Source: Streptomyces sp. SID13031 (GTDB lineage: Bacteria > Actinomycetota > Actinomycetes > Propionibacteriales > Kribbellaceae). From it: DNA of 64,000 nt. A model generated the notes under the pieces. It worked only from the letters and a program-made list of their open reading frames with translations. It was not told the origin of the DNA and did no database searches. This document shows positions 1-7,998 of this stretch, piece by piece. The stretch spans positions 682,001 to 746,000 of the forward strand of contig NZ_JAAGLV010000001.1 of the NCBI RefSeq assembly GCF_010548305.1, written 5' to 3'. Position 1 is the stretch's first letter; every line of letters starts with the position of its first letter. The translations under genes and the position numbers were made by a program.

Positions 1-1075
1 CCGTGTTCGGTCGTTCGGTGCACTCGTAGTCGCCGGTGAGAAACGCGTTGACGAGGTTCTCGCCGGGTGCGTACACATCGACCCAGGTGCCGAAGTTGCT
101 GAACGACGCGCGGCTCTCCCCATCAGCTGCGAGGGCTCCGACCGAGACCACCTCCGGTGACGCCGCGGGCCAGAAGTACTCCCGATCGCCGTCGTTCCCG
201 GCCGCCGCGACGAGCACCAGGCCGTTGACGCGGTTCAGCCTGGTCTGGATGAAGACGTCGAGGCCGACCGACGGGATGCCGAAGCGGGTCTTGGTACCGG
301 CCGAGAGGCTGATGATGTCGGGTGACTCGGCCAGCGCCTCGGTCAGCTTCTCGGCCAGGTCGATCTCCCACATCGCGCCGGCCCGGTCGAAGTAGCTCTT
401 CACGACCACCTCGGTCTTGGGCGCGATCAGCCGCAGCACACCGGCGATGAAGGTGCCATGACCGGCGTACGGCCGGATCAGCCCGGTGCCCGGGTCGAAC
501 GCCACCTCGGGGTCGCCGGTGACGCCGTCCAGCCAGGAGGCGTGTGGCGCGTCCGTCCAGCCGACGTCGATCACGACCACCTTGACGCCGTTGCCATCGG
601 CGTGGCCGTCACCCTTCGGCGCCGGGTCGATCCCCGCCGGGACCTCCTCGGGTTCCGTTGCAGGGCAGGGACTGACGCTGGGGGACACGAAGAAGAGATG
701 CACCGGGGTCACGACGCCGACGCCGAGCCGCAGGTCGGCGTACCGGAGGAAGCGCTGGGTGTCGGTGCGGGCCCGTGGCGCCTCCTCAGGGACTTTGGCG
801 GGAAGGTCGAGCTGGGTCACGCCGCTGATCCCGCCGTCGTGCGCCGTACCGCCGCCGAAGAGCCGGATCACGCGCGGAAGATCCTCGTCCCGGACCACCA
901 CCGAGCCGGCCCGGTACAGATAGTCGACCCCTGCGGTGCGCCACTCCCGCGGCTCGATCTCGAGCTCCTTGCCGAACGCCTTGATCAGCAGGTCGACCTG
1001 GTCGACGAACTTCCAGCTGGCATCGTTGCCTTTCGGGTCCTCTTGCGGGTTGTCGTCCGGATTTTTGTCTGTCAC
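1..1075 (-). CDS. S8 family (subtilisin-like) serine peptidase, 3' end outside window
   Basis: The first ~358 residues of a subtilase are present; the gene runs off the left edge, so the catalytic Ser block is not visible. The start is GTG at 1075, with GGGGAGG 5-6 bases upstream. The N-terminus is hydrophilic, with no signal peptide or membrane segment, so the enzyme is probably cytosolic. The Asp motif VVVIDVG places the catalytic Asp near residue 170 and GHGTFIAG places the His near 206; AAAGNDGD downstream looks like the oxyanion-hole Asn region. About 160 residues precede the peptidase domain and do not resemble an I9 propeptide. The gene is divergent, 83 bases away, from a TPR-CHAT/sigma operon, which suggests joint function in a proteolytic signalling pathway. 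Family assignment is firm; substrate and role are inference. Confidence 0.9.
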   Translation of the reverse strand, partial: MTDKNPDDNPQEDPKGNDASWKFVDQVDLLIKAFGKELEIEPREWRTAGVDYLYRAGSVVVRDEDLPRVIRLFGGGTAHDGGISGVTQLDLPAKVPEEAPRARTDTQRFLRYADLRLGVGVVTPVHLFFVSPSVSPCPATEPEEVPAGIDPAPKGDGHADGNGVKVVVIDVGWTDAPHASWLDGVTGDPEVAFDPGTGLIRPYAGHGTFIAGVLRLIAPKTEVVVKSYFDRAGAMWEIDLAEKLTEALAESPDIISLSAGTKTRFGIPSVGLDVFIQTRLNRVNGLVLVAAAGNDGDREYFWPAASPEVVSVGALAADGESRASFSNFGTWVDVYAPGENLVNAFLTGDYECTERPNT

Positions 1076-1158
1076 GTGTTTCCTCCCCTGATGCCGCCGG
1101 AACACCCGGCAGGCCAGTTAGCATTTCACTCTGCCGACTACCGAGGGGGTATGTCGAG

Positions 1159-3747
1159 GTGGCGACGGTGCCGGAGCAGTTGTTGACGCTGGCTTTGGCG
1201 CGCCCGCACGAGGCGATCGCCGGGGCCCAGCGGCTGCTCGCGACCGATCCACCGGTGCTCGACGCGTCTATCGCCCGGCAGGCGAGTGGTATCGGCCTGC
1301 GCCAGCTGGGCGACATCGGCGGGGCGATCCGGGAGCTTCGGCTTTCGCTGCGGCTGGCCGAGCAGTCCGGGAGCGGGCAGCGTGAGCTCGACGCGCTGGC
1401 CACGCTCGGCGCGACCCTGGGACGCGCCGGCCAGGGCAAGCAGGGGCTTGCGTGCCTCGACCGCGCTGTCGCCGGTAGTACAGGGGCCTTCGCCGGCCGG
1501 GTGCTGATCCGGCGCGCTGACGTGCTGCTCGTGCTCGGGCGGCACCAGGAGGCGCTGGAGGACCTTCGCAACGCGGTGAGCCGGCTCCGGCGGGCCGGTG
1601 ACCAGGTCTGGGAGGCGCGGTCGCGGAACTACCGCGGCTTCGTCTACCTCACGCTGGGCCGGACGCGTCAGGCCGACGCGGACTTCGCCGTCGCCGAGCG
1701 CCTGTACGCCGCGAGCAGTCAAGCGTTCGAGTCGGCCGAGGTCGGTCAGAACAGGGGACTGGTCGCGTTCGCTCGGGGAGATCTGCCACTGGCGCTCGAG
1801 TATCTCGGCACCGCGGGGCAGCGGTTCGAGGCATTGGGTGTCGTCTGGCCGGAGCTGGCGATCGACCGCTGCGGGGTGCTCCTCGCGGCCGGGCTGATCG
1901 GCGAGGCGCGGGACGAGGCCGATCGAGCGGTAGCCCAGATGGACAAGGACGGCGGTCAGCCGACGAAGCGGGCCGAGTTGCTGTTCGCGGCCGCGACGGT
2001 GGCGCTGGTCTCGGCGGACCCGGTGACCGCGCGCGAACGTGCCGAGGAGGCGCGCCGGCTGTTCTCCGCCCAGCGCCGGCCGTGGTGGTCCGCCAGGGCG
2101 ACGATGGTTCAGCTCGAGGCGCGTCATCAGGCCGGTGGCCAGGGCCCACAGCTACTGCGTCGCGTGATCGAGACGGCGGCCCGGCTCGATCAGCTGGGGG
2201 CTGCGGAAGCCCCCGCCGCTCATCTGCTCGCCGGACGGATCGCTCTCGCCGAAGGGCGTCGGGTGACAGCGGATCGCGAGCTGGAGCGAGCCTCGCAGTA
2301 CCGCCGGGGAGCCCCGCCGCTCGCCCGTGCGCTGGCGTTGCTCGGCAAGGCGCTCCGGTCAGAGGCCCGTGGGGATGTCAGCGGGATGCTCGCCGCGTGC
2401 GCCCGCGGCCTCGACGTACTGGATGAGCACCGCCTGATGATGGGCGCGACGGAGCTGCGAGCCAGGGCCACCGCACATGGTGCTGAGTTGGCCAGTTTGG
2501 CGTTGCGTGACGCCGTACGCCGCAACGACCCGAGGCGACTCCTGTTGTCTAGCGAGCGATGGCGGGCGACCGCCCTGGCTGCTGAACCGGTGCGCACTCT
2601 CGGAGACAGCGAGTTGGTTGCCGATCTGGCCGCATTGCGGGAGGTCGTCCGGCGGTCGGAGCGCCTACCCCTCGATACCCCCGCCGGGCAGGCGCTTGAG
2701 CGCGACCGGCGGCGGCTCGAACATGCCGTCCGGTCGCGGACCCTGGAGGCGCCGGGCGGTTCGTCGAGCGCCGGCGAGCGGTTCGACCTCGATCAACTGC
2801 GTGCAGAGCAACGAGAAACGACCTTGGTCGAGATGGTCGAGGTCGACGACATCTTGCACGCGATCGTGGTCCGCGATGGGCGGATCAGGTTGCATACGGT
2901 CGGTCCGCTGTCGGCAGCGTCGTTCGAGGTCGAGCGCGCTCGGTTCCGCCTCCGCTGGCTGGCGCGAGGCCGTCCGCCGACGGGGCCGGGGCTGGACGTC
3001 ATCGGCGATCGGCTGTCGGCGGCAGTGCTCGGCGACGCCGCGACGGATCTCGGTGACGGGCCAGTGGTGATCGTTCCACCTGGCCGTCTGCAGGCGCTGC
3101 CCTGGCATCTGCTGCCACCGCTGGCCGATCGGGTGGTGAGCGTGGCGCCGTCGGCGGCGATGTGGATGCGGGCGCGCCGGCTTCGGCCACCACCCGAGCG
3201 GAAGGTGGCGCTGGTCCTCGGGCCGGGTCTCACCTCGGGGTACTCCGAAATACCATCGCTGGTCGAGCGGTACCCGGAGGCGACTGTGCTCGGCGGGGGA
3301 GCGGCGACCGCGGACGCCGTACTCCGCGCACTGGATGGTGCCTGGCTCGCGCACATCGCGGCGCACGGGACGTTCCGGTCGGACAGTCCGCTGTTCTCGT
3401 CACTCCAGCTGGATGACGGGCCGCTCACCGTGTACGACCTCGAGCGGCTCCGGCAGGCGCCGTACCAGCTGGTCTTGTCCAGTTGCGACTCCGGACTCGC
3501 GCAGCCGGTCGGCGCGGACGAGTTGCTCGGCCTCACCAGCAGCCTGATGCCGCTCGGTGCGGCCGGCATTCTGGCGAGCGTGGTGCCGGTGAACGACCGG
3601 GCCGCTGTCCCGTTGATGACGGCGGTGCATGACCGGCTTTCCGCCGGAGGTTCACTCGCCGAAGCGCTGGCTGCGGCTCAGGCCGGCGCGGGCGATGATC
3701 CGGTGGCGGTCGCCACCGCGGCTTCCTTTGTTGTGCTGGGAATGTGA
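1159..3747 (+). CDS. TPR-repeat CHAT-domain (caspase-like) protein
   Basis: This 862-residue protein starts at GTG 1159, behind GAGGGGG. Roughly residues 1-480 form helical TPR-like repeats rich in A, L and R, with recurring G-x-x-x-x-A pairs. The last ~270 residues form a CHAT domain: VIVPPGRLQALPWHLLPP, then HIAAHG with the likely catalytic His at 736, then LSSCDSG with Cys 776, then the usual GAAGILAS block. CHAT proteins are clan CD cysteine peptidases related to caspases and separase, usually activated through their attached sensor repeats. There is no signal peptide, so it should act in the cytosol. An ECF sigma gene follows after 77 bases and a subtilisin gene is divergent. Both dyad residues are present, so it is probably an active protease; its target is unknown, with the small acidic protein at 4444 the nearest candidate. 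Confidence 0.9.
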   Translation: MATVPEQLLTLALARPHEAIAGAQRLLATDPPVLDASIARQASGIGLRQLGDIGGAIRELRLSLRLAEQSGSGQRELDALATLGATLGRAGQGKQGLACLDRAVAGSTGAFAGRVLIRRADVLLVLGRHQEALEDLRNAVSRLRRAGDQVWEARSRNYRGFVYLTLGRTRQADADFAVAERLYAASSQAFESAEVGQNRGLVAFARGDLPLALEYLGTAGQRFEALGVVWPELAIDRCGVLLAAGLIGEARDEADRAVAQMDKDGGQPTKRAELLFAAATVALVSADPVTARERAEEARRLFSAQRRPWWSARATMVQLEARHQAGGQGPQLLRRVIETAARLDQLGAAEAPAAHLLAGRIALAEGRRVTADRELERASQYRRGAPPLARALALLGKALRSEARGDVSGMLAACARGLDVLDEHRLMMGATELRARATAHGAELASLALRDAVRRNDPRRLLLSSERWRATALAAEPVRTLGDSELVADLAALREVVRRSERLPLDTPAGQALERDRRRLEHAVRSRTLEAPGGSSSAGERFDLDQLRAEQRETTLVEMVEVDDILHAIVVRDGRIRLHTVGPLSAASFEVERARFRLRWLARGRPPTGPGLDVIGDRLSAAVLGDAATDLGDGPVVIVPPGRLQALPWHLLPPLADRVVSVAPSAAMWMRARRLRPPPERKVALVLGPGLTSGYSEIPSLVERYPEATVLGGGAATADAVLRALDGAWLAHIAAHGTFRSDSPLFSSLQLDDGPLTVYDLERLRQAPYQLVLSSCDSGLAQPVGADELLGLTSSLMPLGAAGILASVVPVNDRAAVPLMTAVHDRLSAGGSLAEALAAAQAGAGDDPVAVATAASFVVLGM

Positions 3748-3824
3748 GGCGGAGATGTATCAACAGGTGCCTTCGAGGCTCCGTTCGTGTAAAGCTCTCT
3801 CGCTGCGTACGGAGGGGGCACGGT

Positions 3825-4469
3825 ATGCGCGATGACCCGGCCGTGATCCGGTTGGTGGAGGGGGCCCGGAGTGGTGACAAGGGGGCTTGGGACGAGTTGG
3901 TGGAGCGGTACGCGCCGCTGGTCTGGTCCGTCAGCCGGCGGTTCCGGTTGTCGGCCGAAGACGTCGCCGACGTCGGTCAGACCGTGTGGTTGCGGCTGAT
4001 CGAGCGTCTTCCCGAGCTGCGGGAGCCGGCAGCGTTGCCCGGGTGGATCGTGACGACCACCCAGCACGAGTGCTTGCGCCTGGTACGGATCGGACGGCGT
4101 ACCGAGGCGACTGATCCCGCGGAGGTCTCGCCGGATCTGTCGGACCAGGCGCGGGCGGTCGACGAGGAACTGCTGGCCGATGAACGGCGCGAAACCGTGC
4201 GGGCCGCATTCGTTCAGTTGGCGCCTCGCTGCCAGTCGTTGTTGTCGATGCTGGTGAGCGACCCGCCGGCGGCCTACTCGGAGATCAGCCAGAAGCTACA
4301 CATGCCGATCGGAAGTATCGGGCCCAACCGGGCTCGTTGTCTGGAGCGGCTGCGCAGTGCACCGGCTCTAGCCAGCCTGATAGCCGAACCCAAATTACGC
4401 AGCAGGAACAGCAAAGCCGTCAAGGCGAAAGGGGGTGAGCAGCATGACCGACCAGTGGTGGAACGATGA
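3825..4469 (+). CDS. ECF-type sigma-70 family RNA polymerase sigma factor
   Basis: This 214-residue protein directs RNA polymerase to specific promoters. ATG 3825 follows GGAGGGGG at a good distance; earlier in-frame starts lack one. Region 2 is visible as DVADVGQTVWLRLIERLPEL followed by PGWIVTTTQHECLR. Region 4 is visible as APRCQSLLSMLVSDPP then YSEISQKLHMPIGSIGPNRAR, the helix-turn-helix that reads the -35 element. There is no separate domain 3, as in ECF factors. No transmembrane anti-sigma gene follows. Instead a small acidic soluble protein starts 26 bases before this stop codon, implying translational coupling and possibly direct binding. The CHAT protease gene upstream is in the same likely transcript. 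Confidence 0.92.
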   Translation: MRDDPAVIRLVEGARSGDKGAWDELVERYAPLVWSVSRRFRLSAEDVADVGQTVWLRLIERLPELREPAALPGWIVTTTQHECLRLVRIGRRTEATDPAEVSPDLSDQARAVDEELLADERRETVRAAFVQLAPRCQSLLSMLVSDPPAAYSEISQKLHMPIGSIGPNRARCLERLRSAPALASLIAEPKLRSRNSKAVKAKGGEQHDRPVVER

Positions 4470-4905
4470 CGATGAACTGCTCGAAGTACTGCAGGAGGCG
4501 ATGGCCACTGAGCGGGAGCTGCCGCGCGACTTCGTCGAGGCCGGCAAGGCGGCCTACGCCTGGCGCACGATCGACGCCGAGCTGGCCGCGCTCACCTACG
4601 ACTCTGCCTGGCAGACCGAGGAGCTCAGCCTCACCCGGACGGAGAGCGCGGAGCTCCGGACCCTGACCTTCGCCGCTGAGGGCCTGACCATCGAGCTGGA
4701 GCTCACCCCGCACGAGGTGCTCGGTCAGCTCAGCCCGCCCCAGCCCGGAACCGTCAGACTGGCCTCCGACATCGACGCCGTCGGCGCCCTGCCGATCGAC
4801 GACCTCGGCTTCTTCATCGTCCGCCCCGTCCCACGCCACCCGTTCCGCGTCATCTGCGAAACCGCCACCGGCACCACCGTCCTGACCGGCTGGATCTCGC
4901 CGTAG
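4444..4905 (+). CDS. Small acidic protein of the CHAT/sigma locus (possible anti-sigma or CHAT substrate)
   Basis: A 153-residue protein read from ATG 4444, six bases after GGGGGTGA; the in-frame GTG at 4435 lies inside that ribosome site. The N-terminus is strongly acidic (W-W-N-D-D-D-E-L), followed by a helical stretch (EVLQEAMATERELP, then FVEAGKAAYAWRTIDAEL). A beta-rich second half follows (LRTLTFAAEGLTIELEL, then PFRVICETATGTTVLTGW). It lacks membrane segments, cysteine pairs and signal peptide. The ZAS-type HxxxCxxC anti-sigma signature is absent. Its overlap with the sigma gene suggests coupled synthesis. From known actinobacterial loci, I recall similar proteins beside sigma and CHAT genes, but no function. 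An anti-sigma role or cleavage by the CHAT protease is inference only. Confidence 0.8.
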   Translation: MTDQWWNDDDELLEVLQEAMATERELPRDFVEAGKAAYAWRTIDAELAALTYDSAWQTEELSLTRTESAELRTLTFAAEGLTIELELTPHEVLGQLSPPQPGTVRLASDIDAVGALPIDDLGFFIVRPVPRHPFRVICETATGTTVLTGWISP

Positions 4906-4917
4906 CCCAGCGGGCAG

Positions 4918-6255
4918 TCAGCGGAATGGATCGTGGTCGACCTCCTCTCGTACTGCGGGCAGTGCGTTGCGCAGATCTGGGATTCCGACCGATCCGAGTG
5001 CGAGGCGGAGGGCGTGCGGCACTGTGGATGTCGTCGCGAAGGGCTCGGCGGTGGAGACCGCGATGCGCCGGTCGGCCAGCGCCGCGGCGATCCGGTCGGG
5101 ACGCGCGTCCTGCGGCAAGGGCAGCCAGACGAAGTACGAGGACGGGTGCCCGACACCACCCAACCCGGCCAGTACCTCCGACGCGATGGATTGCCGTAGC
5201 CGGGCGTCGTCTCGCTTCTGCTCCTCGAGGCGATCGACGGTCCCGTCGGTCAGCCACCGGCAGGCGAGGGCCGTCGTCAGCCCGGGGGTGTGCCAGGTGG
5301 TTGCCCGGATGATGCGCTCGAGGGCCGGTACGAGTGCCGCGGGGGCCGCGATGAAGCCGATCCGCAAACCGGGCGCGACGCTTTTCGACAGCCCGGACAC
5401 GTAGACGGTGAGGTCGGGCGCGAGCGTCGCCAACGGCGGTGGCGCGTCCTCGACGAGGTACGCGTACGAGGCGTCCTCGATGATCGAAACGCCGTACCGG
5501 TGGGCGATGGAGACCAGCTGGGCGCGCTGGGAGTGATCGAGCACCCAGCCGAGCGGGTTGTGCAGAGTCGGCATCGCATAGACGGCGCGGACCCGGCGTC
5601 GCCGGCACAACTGTTCGAGGGCCTTCAGATCGGGCCCGATCTCGGTCACCGGCAAGGGCGCCGGTTCCAGCCCTAGCGTGCGTGCGAGCACGACGAACCC
5701 GGGATAGGTCAGCGCGTCCACCGCGACGACGTCGCCGGGCTGGAACAAGGCCATCGCCGTTACCGCGAGACCCTGCTGGGCGCCGTTGACGATCAGGATC
5801 TGTTCGCGGCCGACGTCGAGTCCCCGCCGGTGCAGGTGACGAGCGACCGCGTCCCGGTCCTGGTCGCGGCCGCGAGGTGGTTGGTAGCGCAGCAGCGCAT
5901 CGAGGTCGCCGCCGGCAGCCAGGTCCCGCAAAGCCTGGCGCAGTAGCTCGGCCTGGCCTGGGACTGCGGGGTAGTTGAAGCTCAGATCGAGAGCGTCGAC
6001 CGCCACCGACCGTTGATCGAACTCCTCGCCGGCCGCAGCAGCGAGGTCGCGCACGAACGTGCCCCGGCCCTGCTCGGAGCTGACCAGGCCCATCCCTTCC
6101 AGCTCGGCGTACACCCGGGAAGCGGTCACCACCGCGATCCCTTCGTCGGCCGCCAGTTTGCGATGGGTGGGCAAGCGGTGGCCGGCCGGCCACCGGCCGT
6201 CGCGGAGCTGCGCCGCCAGCGAATCGACCACGCCCTTGTACTTCGGCACTCTCAC
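4918..6255 (-). CDS. MocR/PdxR-type GntR regulator with aminotransferase fold
   Basis: This 445-residue protein fuses a GntR winged helix (residues ~1-70, with LPTHRKLAADEGIAVVTASRVY and GRGTFV) to a fold-type I aminotransferase domain. The PLP-binding lysine is K291 in GLSKSVAPGLRIG; NGAQQG and NPLGW are other cofactor-site motifs. MocR proteins usually bind PLP or an aldimine as effector and control vitamin B6, GABA, taurine or amino-acid genes. GTG 6255 is the start. A 9-bp palindrome lies 12 bases upstream, between this gene and the divergent DJ-1 gene, and is the obvious candidate operator for both. It converges on the small acidic protein gene with only 12 bases between them. The regulated metabolite cannot be read from the sequence. 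Confidence 0.92.
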   Translation of the reverse strand: MRVPKYKGVVDSLAAQLRDGRWPAGHRLPTHRKLAADEGIAVVTASRVYAELEGMGLVSSEQGRGTFVRDLAAAAGEEFDQRSVAVDALDLSFNYPAVPGQAELLRQALRDLAAGGDLDALLRYQPPRGRDQDRDAVARHLHRRGLDVGREQILIVNGAQQGLAVTAMALFQPGDVVAVDALTYPGFVVLARTLGLEPAPLPVTEIGPDLKALEQLCRRRRVRAVYAMPTLHNPLGWVLDHSQRAQLVSIAHRYGVSIIEDASYAYLVEDAPPPLATLAPDLTVYVSGLSKSVAPGLRIGFIAAPAALVPALERIIRATTWHTPGLTTALACRWLTDGTVDRLEEQKRDDARLRQSIASEVLAGLGGVGHPSSYFVWLPLPQDARPDRIAAALADRRIAVSTAEPFATTSTVPHALRLALGSVGIPDLRNALPAVREEVDHDPFR

Positions 6256-6266
6256 CGCCGAATTGT

Positions 6267-6296
6267 ATCCATGACAATTTGTGGATCGTCATGGAT
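6267..6296. promoter_or_regulatory. Palindromic operator candidate between MocR and DJ-1 genes
   Basis: Perfect inverted repeat ATCCATGAC / GTCATGGAT (6267-6275 and 6288-6296), 12-base spacer. It is in an AT-rich 82-base divergent intergenic stretch and contains a third partial half-site (TGGATC, 6282-6287) in the spacer. Its placement suits autoregulation by the MocR protein and control of the 6338 gene; binding is inference. Confidence 0.6.
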
Positions 6297-6337
6297 CAAC
6301 GCTCCTACCGTGGGCCGTAGACCGAAAAGGAGCCCTG

Positions 6338-6973
6338 GTGCACATCGCGATCCTGACCTTCGACGGCTACAACGAACTCGACTCCCTGATCGCCCTCGGC
6401 ATCCTCAACCGGGTCAGCGAACCCGGCTGGCGGGTGTCGATCGCCGGGCCGGCGCCGCGGCTGCGTTCGATGAACGGCGTCACCATCGACGCAACGATCG
6501 ACCTCGACGAAGCCTGCGAGGCCGACGCCGTCATCGTCGGCAGTGGTCGGCAGACCCGCGAAGTCGTCGAGGACCCCGCCATCATGGCTTCCCTGCGCCG
6601 CCTCGATCCCAACCGGCAACTGCTGGCCGCGCAGTGCTCCGGCGCCCTCGTGCTGGCCAAACTCGGGCATCTGACGGACATACCGGCTTGTACCGACCTC
6701 GTGTCCAAGCCGTGGGTCGTGGCCGCCGGCGTGGAGGTCCTCAACCAGCCGTTCTTCGCCCGCGGCAACCTCGCCACCGCCGGCGGCTGCCTGGCGTCGA
6801 CGTACCTCGCCACTTGGACCATCGCCCGCCTCCACAGCCTCGACGCCGCCAAGAGCGCCATGCACTACGTCGCCCCCGTCGGCGAGAAGGACGAGTACGT
6901 CGCCCGGGCACTGCTCAACGTCACGCCCTACCTGGACCCGTCCCCGACCAAACTCGAGACCCTCAAGGTTTGA
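6338..6973 (+). CDS. DJ-1/PfpI family protein
   Basis: This 211-residue protein starts at GTG 6338 behind AAAAGGAG. It opens with the family's strand-turn signature (HIAILTFDGYNELD) and carries the nucleophile-elbow Cys100 in AAQCSGALVLAKLG. DJ-1/PfpI members include isonitrile hydratases, glyoxalases, chaperones and the sensor halves of GlxA regulators; the fold alone does not choose among them. The sequence downstream (GNLATAGGCLAS) is like the isonitrile-hydratase/GlxA N-domain branch. It is divergent from a MocR-type regulator and probably controlled by the palindrome between them. Its 3' end overlaps the convergent gene by 11 bases. Likely cytosolic. Confidence 0.88.
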   Translation: MHIAILTFDGYNELDSLIALGILNRVSEPGWRVSIAGPAPRLRSMNGVTIDATIDLDEACEADAVIVGSGRQTREVVEDPAIMASLRRLDPNRQLLAAQCSGALVLAKLGHLTDIPACTDLVSKPWVVAAGVEVLNQPFFARGNLATAGGCLASTYLATWTIARLHSLDAAKSAMHYVAPVGEKDEYVARALLNVTPYLDPSPTKLETLKV

Positions 6974-7832
6974 GTGCGGTGATCGCAGTGGTCAGGGTGT
7001 CGACGGATGCGGCGGTGGTCTCGAAGGTCAGGGGTGGCTCGGGGTTCCAGGGCAGCACCTGACCGGCGCGTACGGCGGGGATCTCGGCCCAGGCGGGGAT
7101 GGTGGCCAGTTGATCGTCGCCGAGCGAGTTGGGGCGTTGGTCGTAGAGCAGGATGTCTGCGGGATGGCTGCTGGTGAGGTTGGTCCACTTCACCACTTCC
7201 CAGCCACCCTTCGCGGTGGTCGGCGTGAAGGGCAGGCCGGCCTCGGCCAGCAGACGCAGGCCGGGCCAGTACGCCGGGTTGGCGACGTACGCGTCGGTCG
7301 GCGTGCCGCCGGACAGTGCCGTCACCCGCACCGCGGGTTGTTCGTTCACAGCGGCGGTCAGCCGGGCGAGCGCCGACGTCAGGGCTGTCTCGTCATCCGG
7401 TACGGCCGACGCGTCGGTCAAAGCTCCCGCCAGCTGATGAAAGCGCCCGATGATCGCCTCGAGAGCCGGCTCCCCGGCGATGCGGATAAGCAGGACCGGC
7501 GCGATGCCGGCGAGCTCGGCCGCGACGGTTTCGGAGAGGCCGTACACCTCGCCGGCATAGCTGACCCCGACGAGAAGATCAGGCTGCAGCGTCCTGATCA
7601 GGTCGTGGTCGACAGCGTCGCCGGAGCCGACGGATGGCACATCCAGGCCCGCCAACGCGGGCTGGGCGCCGGCGTCGGCGTGGTGCTGGGAGCCGAAGTA
7701 ACCCACGACGGGCACCCCGAGACGTACCAGCGTCTGCGCGGCCTGGGCGTAGGCCAGCACCCGGGCCGGTCGATTCGCCACCTCGACGTGGTGTCCAAGA
7801 TCATCCTCGAACGACCAGTTGCCAGCCGCCAT
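6963..7832 (-). CDS. Leaderless BtuF/FhuD-fold substrate-binding protein (siderophore/iron type)
   Basis: A 289-residue protein starting at ATG 7832 behind AAGGGGGA. It has the class III periplasmic-binding-protein layout of iron-siderophore binders: opening DDLGHHVEVANRPARVLAYAQ, then VPVVGYFG, IRTLQPDLLVGVSYAGE, a long connecting helix, and TSSHPADILLYDQRP near the C-terminus. Normally these are lipoproteins, but here there is no signal peptide, lipobox or room for one before the ribosome site, so it looks cytosolic. No ABC permease or ATPase gene is adjacent. It ends inside the end of the convergent DJ-1 gene. It may bind a ligand in the cytosol, or be a relic; the fold assignment is good but the ligand is unknown. 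Confidence 0.82.
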   Translation of the reverse strand: MAAGNWSFEDDLGHHVEVANRPARVLAYAQAAQTLVRLGVPVVGYFGSQHHADAGAQPALAGLDVPSVGSGDAVDHDLIRTLQPDLLVGVSYAGEVYGLSETVAAELAGIAPVLLIRIAGEPALEAIIGRFHQLAGALTDASAVPDDETALTSALARLTAAVNEQPAVRVTALSGGTPTDAYVANPAYWPGLRLLAEAGLPFTPTTAKGGWEVVKWTNLTSSHPADILLYDQRPNSLGDDQLATIPAWAEIPAVRAGQVLPWNPEPPLTFETTAASVDTLTTAITALKP

Positions 7833-7998
7833 GCTGTCCCCCTTCTTCCCGCAGAGCCGAAGTGCTCACCCCTGCGCGCCGAATTCACCCATCATGTCCG
7901 GCACCATCATCGCCCCCGCACCACACCGGGAAACCTCGATCTCGGCATCCGGCGGCCGAACAGCTTCTCGCCCGGTCCACGGGTTCAGGTGGCCGTGT

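Noticed and set aside
1099..1120. GGAAC ... GTTA as an ECF-type autoregulated promoter before the CHAT gene
   Set aside because: The spacing is only 13 bases; ECF promoters need about 16-18.
5600..6000. Stand-alone aminotransferase activity for the MocR protein
   Set aside because: The intact GntR domain, the divergent palindrome and family knowledge favour a regulator; catalysis cannot be excluded but is not supported.
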